Below, piece by piece: positions 55,418-64,000 of a DNA stretch of 64,000 bases; position 1 is the stretch's first letter, and every line of letters begins with the position of its first letter. The stretch comes from Lithobates sylvaticus (taxonomy: Eukaryota; Chordata; Amphibia; Anura; Ranidae): contig CM053030.1 in the NCBI GenBank assembly GCA_028564925.1, positions 376,744,945-376,808,944 of the forward strand. The letters run 5' to 3'. The notes beneath the pieces are model-generated. The model had not been told where the DNA came from. It saw nothing but the letters and a program-made list of their open reading frames with translations, and did not search any database. Made by a program: the position numbers and the translations under genes.

Positions 55418-56621
55418 TTAACCACTATAGACCTGCGCTATAGCCAAATGACGGCTACAGCGCGGATCTATTGTGCCGGGACGACGTCTATTGACGTCGT
55501 CCCGGGCACGAGCTGCCTGCGCGCCCCCTGAAGGGCGCGCGCGGCGCGCTCTGTGATCAGGGAGTCTGTGAGACTCGCTGGATCACAGATCCGAGTAAGG
55601 GGTCGATCCCGACCCCTTACCACGTGATCAGCTGTCAGCCAATGACAGCTGATCATGTGATACTAACAGAGCCGGTAATCGGCTTTTTTTCCTCCTCGCG
55701 CTGACAGCGCGAGGAGAGAAAAAAAAAAGCCGATCACCGGCGGCAGTGAGAGGGACATCGGTCCGTCTCACTGCAATGTGCCAGCGATGTGCCCAATACA
55801 ATGCCCACCTTTGCCCCATTAAAGTGCCCCCACCTTTGCCCCATTAAAGTGCCCACACTGCCATCTCTCAGTGCCCACAGTGCCATCTCTCAGTGCCCAC
55901 AGTGCCATCTCTCAGTGCCCACAGTGTCATCTCTCAGTGCCCACAGTGCCAGTGCTGCACATCAGTGTCACCTGCCAGTGCTCATCTGTGTCACCTACCA
56001 GTGCCCATCAGTGCCCATCAGTGGCACCTATCAGTGCCCATCAGTACCACCCATCAGTGCCACCCATCAGTGTCATCCATCAGTGCCCATCCGTGCTACC
56101 CATCCGTGCTACCCATCCGTGCCACCCATCCGTGCCACCCATCCGCGCCACCCATCCGTGCCCATCCGTGCCCATCCGTGCCCATCAGTGCCATCTTTGC
56201 TGTCCCCATCAGTACCGACTTATCTGTCCCCTCCAGTGCAGCCTATCAGTGCCCACCAGTGCAGCCTATCAGTGCCCACCAGTGCAGCCTATCAGTGCCC
56301 ACCTGTGCAGCCTCATCAGCGCATATCAATGAAGCAGAAAAATTACCTGTTTGCAAAATTTTATAACAAACTATTAAACATGATTTTTTTTTTTCTTTAA
56401 TTTTCCATCTTTTTTTGTTTGTTTAGCAAAAAATAAAAACCCCAGCTGTGATTAAATACCACCAAAAGAAAGCTCTATTTGTGGGAAAAAAATGATAAAA
56501 ATGTCATTTGGGTACAGTGTTGTATGACCGCGCAATTGTCATTCAAAGTGCGTCAGCGCCAAAAGCTGAAAATTGGTCTGGTCACGAGGGGGGTTTAAGT
56601 GCAAAGTAATCAGGTGGTTAA
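55418..56621. mobile_element. TTAA element subfamily with internal minisatellite
   Basis: TTAACCACTATAGACC and the inverse GTAATCAGGTGGTTAA bound 1204 bases with TTAA at both borders. The left third has strong hairpins (GACGACGTC / GACGTCGTCCCGG; CCTCGCGCTGACAGCGCGAGG; AGCTGTCAGCCAATGACAGCT). The middle is the minisatellite at 55795-56330, and the right third is the AT-rich family core (CAAATACCACCAAAAGAAAG). It is one of several TTAACCACT elements here and has no protein. Confidence 0.85.
55795..56330. repeat. CAGTGCCCATCAGTGCCAC minisatellite
   Basis: First come near-perfect 22-bp units (CCATCTCTCAGTGCCCACAGTG), then shorter CCCATCAGTGCCAC and CCCATCCGTGC units, then CAGTGCAGCCTATCAGTGCC units. 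So the array has three zones of different period. The three long plus-strand readings across it (rich in S, H, P, C) are open only because the unit lacks stops. The antisense form occurs at 16690-16895. Confidence 0.9.
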
Positions 56622-56739
56622 CAATTTATAGTATATAAATACCCTACTTTCTAATTACAGCTTTTTTATATATATATATATTTTATGTACATGCCAGCCA
56701 CATCTGTTTGTTGTACATGCTGGCTGTTTTTCTAGTTAA

Positions 56740-59604
56740 AGGGAAAGTATAGAGTATTTCTACTCAGCACATAAAGTATTTAAAGTAGAACTTTTTTTTC
56801 ATTTTGGATAAAGTAAGAGAGGGTTTTAACCCCTGTCAGATTTTTGCCCCCTGTGTCCCACAGATTTTCCTGTTGTTGGGGCTACCTCAAAGCACCCTCC
56901 CAATGTTGAGGGCATGTGGCCTTGTATGGTTCAGGAGGGGGGGCGCTCTCTCGCCCCCCTTTTTTCCTGCGGCCTGCCAGGTTGCGTGCTCAGATAAGGG
57001 CCTGGTATGGATTTTTGGGGGGACCCCACGCCATTTTTTTTTAATTTTGGCGTGGGGTTCCCCTTAATATCCATACCAGACCTGAAGGGCCTGGTATGGA
57101 ATTTAGGGGGACTCCCACACATTTTTTTTTTAATTTTGGTTCGGGGTTCCCCTGTGGGGAAATCCCCATGCCATTTTTATCAATGAACTGTTATGTGTAT
57201 GTACAATTTATTGTAGTTTTAAATTAGTTTTTTTTCCTTTAGAAATTTAATTTTGCTGTCAGACTGTTATAAACACGGAAACATGTGCCCCTTTTACATA
57301 CTATAGACACCCCCCAGGTACGAAATTTAAAGGAATATTACACTTTTATTGTTTAAATTTAAGCATTATTAAAATCACTGCTCCCGAAAAAACTGACTTT
57401 CTTAAAACTTTTTTTTGCATTGATACATGTCCCCTGGGGCAAGACCCAGGACCCCAAACACTTTTTATGACAATACCATGCATATTAGCCTTTAAAATTA
57501 GCAATATTAAAATTTTATTGTTTCACTTTAAGCATTATTCAAATCACTGCTCCCAAAAAAATGTAATGGTGTTCGTGTGTTAAAACAAATTTTTTTGCAT
57601 TGATACATGTCCCCTGAGGCAGAGATTCTGGCAGGTCTGCAGGGGCAGTTTCAGAGGTGGTTGATGCCATGCCAGCTTCAGACAGGAACGGTCTCATCTA
57701 GTGACATGCCCACCAGGTGGAACTCAACGTTGGCAATGCTGAGTGGCTGCACCAATGGGCCATCAATGAGTACCTGTGCGATTATGGCACCAGGACAGGG
57801 TCAGGGGAGCTTGGCTTTTGTTCGCCATAAAAGACCCACACCAAAGAACAAGGCGAACCTCTCTTTGCTCCTCATCAGCTGTGATCTTCAAACCCCACTA
57901 TACTTTCAGTGTGTGTAGGTAGGTGTAGAATTAGGTGTCCCATGCGGTACCTCAGTGGCAGGTTCCCAAACGCCATTTTTTTCTCGGAAGGCCATCCCGG
58001 CTCTCTACTGGCATGTGTAAGGCAATGTCTTTTGCCTCGTTGGACAGTGCGGTCAGCAGTAAGGTGCATATTACCGCAGAGTCATGGTCCATCACACAGG
58101 AATAGGAGGTGGAGGAGGAGGACTGTGTCAGCGGTGCTCAATAGATTTTCTAGGGGCTACGCAAGCACTCAGGCAAAAAGATGCCATGCAGTATTTGAGT
58201 TGGTCTGCTTGGGGGACAGGAGCCACACTGAGGCAGAGATTCTGGCAGGTCTGCAGGGGCAGTTTCAGAGGTGGTTGATGCCATGCCAGCTTCAGACAGG
58301 AACGGTCTCATCTGTGACATGCCCACCAGGTGGAACTCAACGTTGGCAATGCTGCAGTGGCTGCACCAATGGGCCATCAATGAGTACCTGTGCGAGTATG
58401 GCACCAGGACAGGATCAGGGGAGCTTGGCTTTTTTTCGCCATGCCAGTGTACCACAGTGGCTAATGATCAAGGATGCATGCACTGTCGTGTCACTATTTG
58501 AGGAGGCCACTAGGATGGTGAGCAGTGACAGTGCATGCATCAGTGATACTTTCCCTCTTGTCTTCCTGTTGGAGCACACGCTGCGTGGAATAATGGACAG
58601 GACACTTGAGACAGAACAGAGGGAGGAAGAGGAGGACTTCCTTACCTCTCAAGGCTCCCTTTATCCAGACAGTATTCCTGCAGGCATGCCTATCACACAG
58701 GAATAGGAGGTGGAGGAGGAGGACTGTGTCAGCATGAAGGTTGCTGAGGCTTCAGTCAGTCACAGAAGGAGCGGTGGAGAAGGTGGCTGTCTGACCGATG
58801 TGTTTAGACAATTTTTTGGTCCGCAGCCCCAAGGTCTGATCGGTTCCAGCAACCATCGCCAGCGTCTTATTTACATGGTGCAGGAATATCTTGGGACAAG
58901 ATCAGACTTGGAGACCTTTCCAACTAAAAATCCACTGGGTTACTGGCTCTTGAGGATGGATCACTGGCCAGAGCTTGCACAATATGCAATTGAGCTACTG
59001 GCCTGTCCTGCATCCAGCGTTCTATCTGAATGGACATTCAGTGCTGCTGGAGGCTTTGTAACGGATCACAGAGAGCGCCTGTCCACAGACTCGGTTGATC
59101 GGCTCACCTTCATAAAAATGGGGATGCTGGTGTAACCGACCAAGAGTAACTGTCCCTATCTTGTTTGTAACCCGGGGACCGCCTATATACTGCTGTTAAG
59201 AGTATATAGGGCCTGGGGGCCCCATGACTTTTCTTTTTGTAATTTGGGTGCGGGGTTAACCTTAATATCCATACAAGACCCAAAGGGCCTGGTAATGGGC
59301 TGGGGGGTTACCCATGCCCTTTTTATCAATTATTTTCATCCATATTGCCGGGACCTGACATTACATTAGAGCCGCAAGCTGTTTTAAATGACTTTTATTC
59401 CTTTAGAAATGTCATTTTGTGACGGAACTGTTCTAAACACGGGAAGCACGCGCCAATTTACAGGCATACTATAGGTACCCCCCAGGTATGATATTTAAAG
59501 GAGGATTTCACTTTAAGCATATTAGCATATTAGCCTTTAAAATTTGGGCCGTTCGCATTTTCTGGATGCGAACCAAACCGGGGGGTGTTCAGCTCATCCC
59601 AGAA
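56740..59604 (+). mobile_element. Rearranged hAT copy with right terminal repeat
   Basis: The right end GTGTTCAGCTCATCCC at about 59604 matches the terminus of the 2-kb derivative at 55257. The left flank shares its arm sequence (GCTCAGATAAGGGCCTGGTA, GCCTGGTATGGAATTTAGGG at 56985-57110). A transposase remnant occupies 57600-59135. The left terminal repeat is missing; the first 80 bases may belong to a TTAAAG-type MITE (TTTAAAGTAGAAC at 56777). This copy gives the likely coding source of the 53258-55257 family, although it is itself damaged. Confidence 0.75.
57600..59135 (+). pseudogene. hAT transposase pseudogene with shuffled segments and dimerisation domain
   Basis: From 58710 to 59135 an open frame gives the C-terminal dimerisation domain: FGPQPQGLIGSSNHRQRLIY, YWLLRMDHWPELAQYAIELL, then ACPASSVLSEWTFSAAGGFV and LSTDSVDRLTFIKM, a textbook hAT block. 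Upstream come DMPTRWNSTLAML (58316), INEYLCEYGTRTGSG and FEEATRMVSSDSACISDTF. The DMPTRWNST segment occurs twice (57615-57830 and 58231-58442), and the ITQE segment twice (about 58091 and 58691). Between the copies lie post-BED and catalytic-region pieces, so parts are duplicated and out of order. A BED finger is missing. Several frame changes exist. Confidence 0.85.
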
Positions 59605-60009
59605 GGAGGAAGTGCCCACCTGGCCATTTATACGCAGTGGCCGGGTGCTAGAAAGTTAAAGCAGTATTAAACCCAAAAGCAAATATTTAATATTTTGCAG
59701 CTTAGTAATTCTTAAATATGATTGCTGCCACAGTTGACCCAGAGAAAGGCAAAAAGCCAATATAGCATGATTATTTTCTACAGAGGGGGAAAAAAATTCC
59801 TTCCTGATCCCACAGGATCAACTACCCCTGGTGTCACTACCTATAAATGTTAGTATCCAGTTACATTTTGTGCATATAGGAATTCTGTTTGACATTCACT
59901 TGAGGTGGGTAAGCATTTGATAAATAAATGCCCCATAGTTTTCCAGTAAAATTAAAACTTCAAATTAGAGCTAATTATATGGCTTGCTTATCTGTCTTCC
60001 AAAAACTAA
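59605..60009 (-). mobile_element. MITE end and CR1-like LINE 3' UTR fragment
   Basis: TTAAAGCAGTATTAAACCC at 59656 looks like the start of a TTAAAG-type MITE. From about 59700 to 59870 the minus strand reads like the CR1-like 3' UTR at 17800-18010: TAACATTTATAGGTAGTG, GTTGATCCTGTGGGATCAGG, AAGGAATTTTTTTCCC and CTCTGGGTCAACTGTGG. Neither LINE tail nor coding part is visible here. Confidence 0.65.
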
Positions 60010-61200
60010 AATAAACCTCTCTTCGGCCTTTAAAACTGTGGACCACCCCCTCCTTCTCAATAAACTCCACTTCCTTAGCATCCAATATTCTGCTCTATCC
60101 TAGTTCACCTCCTACCTATCACATCACCCCTTCTCTCCTCTATCCCTTGACTTCCAATGACATCTCTACGCCGATGAAACCCAAATCTATCTCTCTACTC
60201 CTCACCACCTCACTCCTTCAGTCTCCTCTTACATTACTAACTTACTAACCGACATGTCAGCATGATTGTTGCACCACTTCCCTAAACGAAATCTCTCTAA
60301 ATCCAAGCTGATAATATTCCTCCCTTCCATGCCCCCCCCCCACGCTATGACTTTTTCTTCAAGGTCAATAATGCAACCATCAGTCCCTCTCCTCACACCA
60401 GGGTATTAGGTATAATTATAGTCTCTGACCTGTCCTTTCAGACCCAAATCCAATAGTTGTCAAAAGCTTGTAGACTTCACCTCCGTAACATCTCTAAAAT
60501 GTGCCCCTTTTTAACTACTGAAACCACCAAGCTACTCATTCACTCCCTCATTATCTCTCGCCTTGACTATTGCAACGCCCTTCTCATAGGCCTACCTCTC
60601 TCTAGGCTATCCCCTCTTCAGTCTATCATGAATGCTGCTGCTAGGCTCATCTACCTTACCAAACGTTCAGTGTCTGCCACCAATCCCTAAACTGGATTTC
60701 AATTGCCCAGCAAATTAAATTCAAAATACTAACCTTCCCTGAGCTACATTACCAATCTTGTCTCCAAATATCACCAAAACTGTCCTCTCTGCTCATCTCA
60801 AGACCTCCTGCTCTAAACCTCCCTTGTCTCCTCCTCCCGTGCTCATCCCCAGGACTTCTCCAGAGACTCTCCCATCCTCTGGAACTCTCTACCTCTACCT
60901 CTGTCCAGCTATCTCCTACTCTGGCTGCCTTAAGGCAATACTTGAAAACTCATCACTTCGGGGAAGCCTATCAAACTTCCAACTTATCTTTTATCACTAC
61001 CACCCCCCCCCCCAGTTATAACGTTTTTTTTTTGTACCCCTTGCCCCATCCTGTTAGATTGTAAGCTCTTATGAGCAGGGCCGTCTTAACCCTCTTGTAT
61101 TTTATTGTATTGTAACTGTACCAATTATATTGTAAAGCATTGCATAAACTGTTGGTGCTATATAAATCCTTAAATCCTGTATCATAACAATAATAATAAA
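60010..61200 (+). mobile_element. L2-like LINE, 3' third with tail
   Basis: Parallel to 19700-20815: ACGCCGATGAAACCCAAATC at the RT active site (here the YADDTQ text is altered), HLRNISKMCPFLTTETTKLL and LIISRLDYCNALLIGLPLSR in the frame at 60457-60690, then scattered C-terminal pieces. The tail has GATTGTAAGCTCTTATGAGC, GTAAAGCATTGCATAAACTG, GGTGCTATATAAATCC and AATAATAATAA. It extends a little farther 5' (from TTTAAAACTGTGGACCACCC) and is more diverged and deleted in the 3' coding part than the 19.7-kb copy. Confidence 0.85.
60457..60690 (+). pseudogene. L2-like ORF2 reverse transcriptase fragment
   Basis: A 77-codon frame matches the start of the 20059-20676 reading almost residue for residue (CRLHLRNISKMCPFL, then NAAARLIYLTKRSVSA). 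It breaks where the 19.7-kb copy continues with the LHWLRI block, because of local deletions. Same LINE family, inactive. Confidence 0.8.
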
Positions 61201-62704
61201 TAATTCATGTTAAAAACATAAGGGAACACAGCAGTAAAAACAGAGATAAAAAAATGTGTTCTTTTTTCCATCACGTTCATGAAAAGTTTGGTCTGTAACA
61301 ATGTTAACTGCCAGAGTGTCTATATGGTTCCCAACAAACGAGTTGGAAAAATGACTGCAGAATTACACACTCTCTGTAAGTCTTGTTTTATTACACTTCA
61401 TGTGAAAAGGAAAGAAGTCTCTCAAATCTCTTAAGAATGAAAGTTTCCATTTTGCAAAGCCTATAGTAGTCATTGTAAAGGTATATTTGAACTAGGCAAT
61501 TACTGTAATCTTGGATAAATCATGATCCATATATAGTTTATGAGGCACGCATCTGATTGAAAGAAGCAATAAAAGCAGTTCAGATTACCATTTTTAGTTC
61601 TGTCAGCTCAGATAAAGCAGATCTAGCAATGGTTATAAAAGATTTGTCATTGAAAAATGTTACACTGGCTGTTTTTCGCTGCTGCTCGTGGTTCTCAATT
61701 TAGAATTCCTCTTTTTATGACAAGCCCACTTTAATTCTTTATGACAAGCCCCTTTTAATTCTTGACCTTTTTATGCACTCTGTGGCTGGCTGCCCTTATA
61801 ACTGACAAGTTAAACTATGACATGAAGTCCGTGTGGAAGAAGAGCAAGAGTTTAGCCAAGAACTTTCAGACTGTTAAAGTCTTGGGAACACTGTGTTAGA
61901 GATTATTGCAGAGTGAAAGAATGTATTTTATGGCATAATCTAACTGCTGCATTAAGTGAATAAAATACATTAATGCTAAGGGTACTAAAAGTGTAAAAAA
62001 GCAAAATGATATATACCCCATGAAACTTAACATATACACCCATGCAAGAAAAAATGGAAAGAGGCCCTAACCCTTCCCCATCTAGTGTTCCTGGTTTATA
62101 TTTATACCTTCTGCACTCAATTTTCACAAGAATACCTCCATTAAAACCAAATGATTTAAATTTAGCGCCTCATAATTTGAGTATCTTTGGATGCTGCAAA
62201 GTTGTGTGCCAACAGCTCTGGGTGCCTCCATGTAACATCAAATACTTTATTCAACTTCGTTCCATGCAAATTTGCAGAATTGTAATTTTATTTTCTATAT
62301 TAGGCCTATAAAATACAGAGGGGAATCAACCATGCTAACATTTTGTGTTTAAGAGACTTTACCTGAACACAATTTAAATTGTAACTGATGTACAGTACAA
62401 CTGCATAATAAATAGCAATTAAGTGAATGGTTAAAATGAATACAACTAAAGGGGTACCATTATGTTCAGAGAATAATTTAATCTAAAAGAAGCTATTTCA
62501 CATAATTATACCTTTCAGGTAAAACAGCTTTAGAACAACGCCACTTGAAAATACTCAGACATGCAGTTGCTTTTAATTTGTAACGCTCAATCTAGCACCA
62601 CTGGTGTTATAAGAGTGGTAAGGTCAAAATCCCAATAAAAGGTGACTTATCATTTGAATTAAACCAATTTCCTTAAAAGGAGTTTTTGACTTGTGGCTTC
62701 CCCA
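61201..62704. other. Unassigned intronic stretch
   Basis: AT-rich sequence without a supported exon or repeat. A short local duplication (TTTTATGACAAGCCC / CTTTATGACAAGCCCC) is at 61714-61756. Confidence 0.4.
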
Positions 62705-63297
62705 TTAAAGTGGAACTACACTGTATCTGAGCACCACAAACCAAATGTGCTATTTAATTAATTTTAAATATTCAAACAGATAGGCAAACTCCCCCATCGA
62801 TCCATGTCTCTGTGCTTTATTTGGCAGAGAGATCACTTAGAAAAACACCCCCAAGCATTTCTGGCTGTGGCCATCTTGAGTAAGGACTTTTGTTGAGGTC
62901 CTGCTAGCGCACCGCTCCAGTGTGAAGCCCTCCGGCTTTCACACTGGGGCTTTTTTCAGGCGGTATACAGGCGCTATTTTTAGCTGTACCGCCTGAAAAC
63001 CGTGTGAAAGGGGCCTAAGGGTAGATGATTCATGTAGCATTTACTTCTTGAAATCCATTTGTCCTTAGTTCAGGCATACAAGAGGGAGGGTGTGCTTAAC
63101 TGAGAGAACACCTATTCTTCTACTGAAGATTCCTGGGATGTATGACATAATTTGCCCAGACATTGAAACTAGGAAGTGACTGAAAAAATTGTTTCAAACG
63201 AGTAAATATTATATACTTTCCTATCTATTTACTAAAGCTAGCAGCATAAGGATTTAAAATAGTCAATGTTGATTGAGAGAGTGAGGTTCCACTTTAA
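62705..63297. mobile_element. TTAAAG-type MITE, complete, with a nested MITE
   Basis: Opens TTAAAGTGGAACTACACTG and closes GAGGTTCCACTTTAA, inverted, TTAA at both borders. Within it, about 62892-63018 is the GGCCCC/CACAC MITE (CACCGCTCCAGTGTGAAG to CGTGTGAAAGGGGCCTAAG, with GGCGCTATTTTTAGC and GGCTTTCACACTGGGGC). The nested copy is younger. Neither encodes protein. Confidence 0.75.
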
Positions 63298-63526
63298 CAT
63301 CTATATCAGACCCTTATCAAGGATACAGCTCTGGTATGGATGAAGGGAATCATTGACCACTTTGTTTACAAACCGAAGTATGCAGCAGTGAGCTGTGATT
63401 TACTGGCTACTACTTTTATAATTTTTTTTTATAAAAGTCAGTTTTGCTGTAGTATATTGTATAGAATATACACCCAGGCATATTATATAGGAGGTTTGCA
63501 TTTTTAATGGTCGACTTTAAATGTTA
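63298..63526. other. Short hAT-derivative debris, otherwise unassigned
   Basis: ATATCAGACCCTTATCAAGG near 63304 and CTCTGGTATGGATGAAGGGA resemble the arm sequence of the 53258-55257 family. The copy is too short and diverged for a firm call. Confidence 0.35.
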
Positions 63527-64000
63527 TTAACACTTTCCAGTCTTAGCCAATTCTGGCAATCCTTTCTTACATGTAAAAAAACATTTTTGAACTACTTACA
63601 ACCCCCAAACATGATATATTTTTTTTAAGCAGAGGCCATAGAGAATAAAATGCTGGGTGCTGCATATTTTTATGTCAAATGATATTTGCACAGTGGTTTT
63701 TCAAATGTAAATTTTGGGGAAAAATTTTCCATTTTAATGCACAAGAACACAATATAATACCCAATTTTTTCATAAAATTTTAAAGATGATGTTAACGCCG
63801 AGGAAATAGATACCAAACATGTCACATTTGTGTATGCCTGCTTTGGAACGGCACCAAACTATGATACCTAGAAATCTCTATAGGCAACACTTTAAAAGCC
63901 TTTACAGGTTACCAGCTTAGAGTTACACAGAAGGTATGGAGCTCAAATTATTGATATTGCTCTGACATTCGTAGCGATACCTCATATGTGTGGTGCGTTG
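63527..64000. mobile_element. TTAA element, left part, running off the window
   Basis: TTAACACTTTCCAGTCTTAG at 63527 looks like the TTAACCACTT-type end of a further frog repeat subfamily. The interior (ACCCCCAAACATGATATATT, GATGATGTTAACGCCGAG, AATAGATACCAAACATGTCA, GCGATACCTCATATGTGTGG) matches my memory of a widespread frog repeat. The right end lies beyond the window. Confidence 0.6.

Noticed and set aside
55789-56400. Long plus-strand open frames (150-200 codons) rich in S, H, P and C
   Set aside because: They run across a short-unit minisatellite that lacks stops in several frames at once; no domain, and the sequence is part of a TTAA element.

Overview
The window is about 64 kb of AT-rich vertebrate nuclear DNA, almost all of it intron or intergenic sequence packed with transposable elements. 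The repeat content (short TTAA-flanked elements starting TTAACCACTT, GGCCCCTTTCACAC and TTTACTAAAACT fold-backs, hAT elements with TAGGGATGGGC/TAGGGATGAGC ends, Tc1-like, L2-like, L1-like, Penelope-like and CR1-like elements) looks like an anuran amphibian, most probably a ranid-type frog. That assignment rests on my memory of such repeats, not on a search.

Only one stretch looks like a host coding exon: a 150-bp exon on the minus strand at 44041-44190, with clean AG/GT splice sites and phase 1-1 ends. It encodes part of a laminin G domain of a contactin-associated protein-like (CNTNAP) cell-adhesion receptor. These genes have huge introns, so most of the window is probably intron of one minus-strand CNTNAP gene. 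I found no tRNA, rRNA, CRISPR array or other host exon that I can support.

Layout. 1-7.1 kb: TTAA elements (one with a hAT MITE and an L2 tail nested in it) and a palindromic Tc1 remnant. 8.3-10.2 kb: an internally deleted L1-like LINE with a 13-bp target duplication. 10.2-13.6 kb: a 30-bp degenerate tandem array, a TA-flanked TIR element, and L2 tails, one carrying an antisense CR1-like tail. 13.6-18.4 kb: several MITEs and a CR1-like LINE end. 19.7-20.8 kb: the best L2 copy. 22.5-23.7 kb: a 1-kb near-perfect palindrome flanked by a 16-bp direct repeat. 25.1-27.4 kb: a Penelope-like element split by a TTAA element. 28 kb: another fold-back. 30.1-31.6 kb: an L1-like 3' end with a 15-bp target duplication. 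31.6-34 kb: hAT and TTAA MITEs. 36 kb: a Tc1-like remnant. 37.0-41.4 kb: a hAT whose leader is a 2.7-kb array of 64-bp repeats. 42.1-44.9 kb: a fold-back, an L1-like fragment, the CNTNAP exon and a Tc1 fragment. 45.7-47.1 kb: hAT-derived debris and a Ty3/gypsy integrase fossil. 48.06-52 kb: a Tc1 5' end interrupted by a 3.5-kb hAT with perfect 8-bp target duplications and a 34-bp array in its leader. 53.3-59.6 kb: a 2-kb fold-back hAT derivative, a TTAA element with an internal minisatellite, and a rearranged hAT transposase copy. 60-61.2 kb: another L2. 62.7-64 kb: TTAA elements.

The most notable pattern is that two related BED-finger hAT transposons carry large tandem arrays with unrelated units (64 bp and 34 bp) in the same place, between the 5' terminal inverted repeat and the transposase start. 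That looks like a recurrent structural feature of this hAT lineage and is the best candidate here for something not well described.
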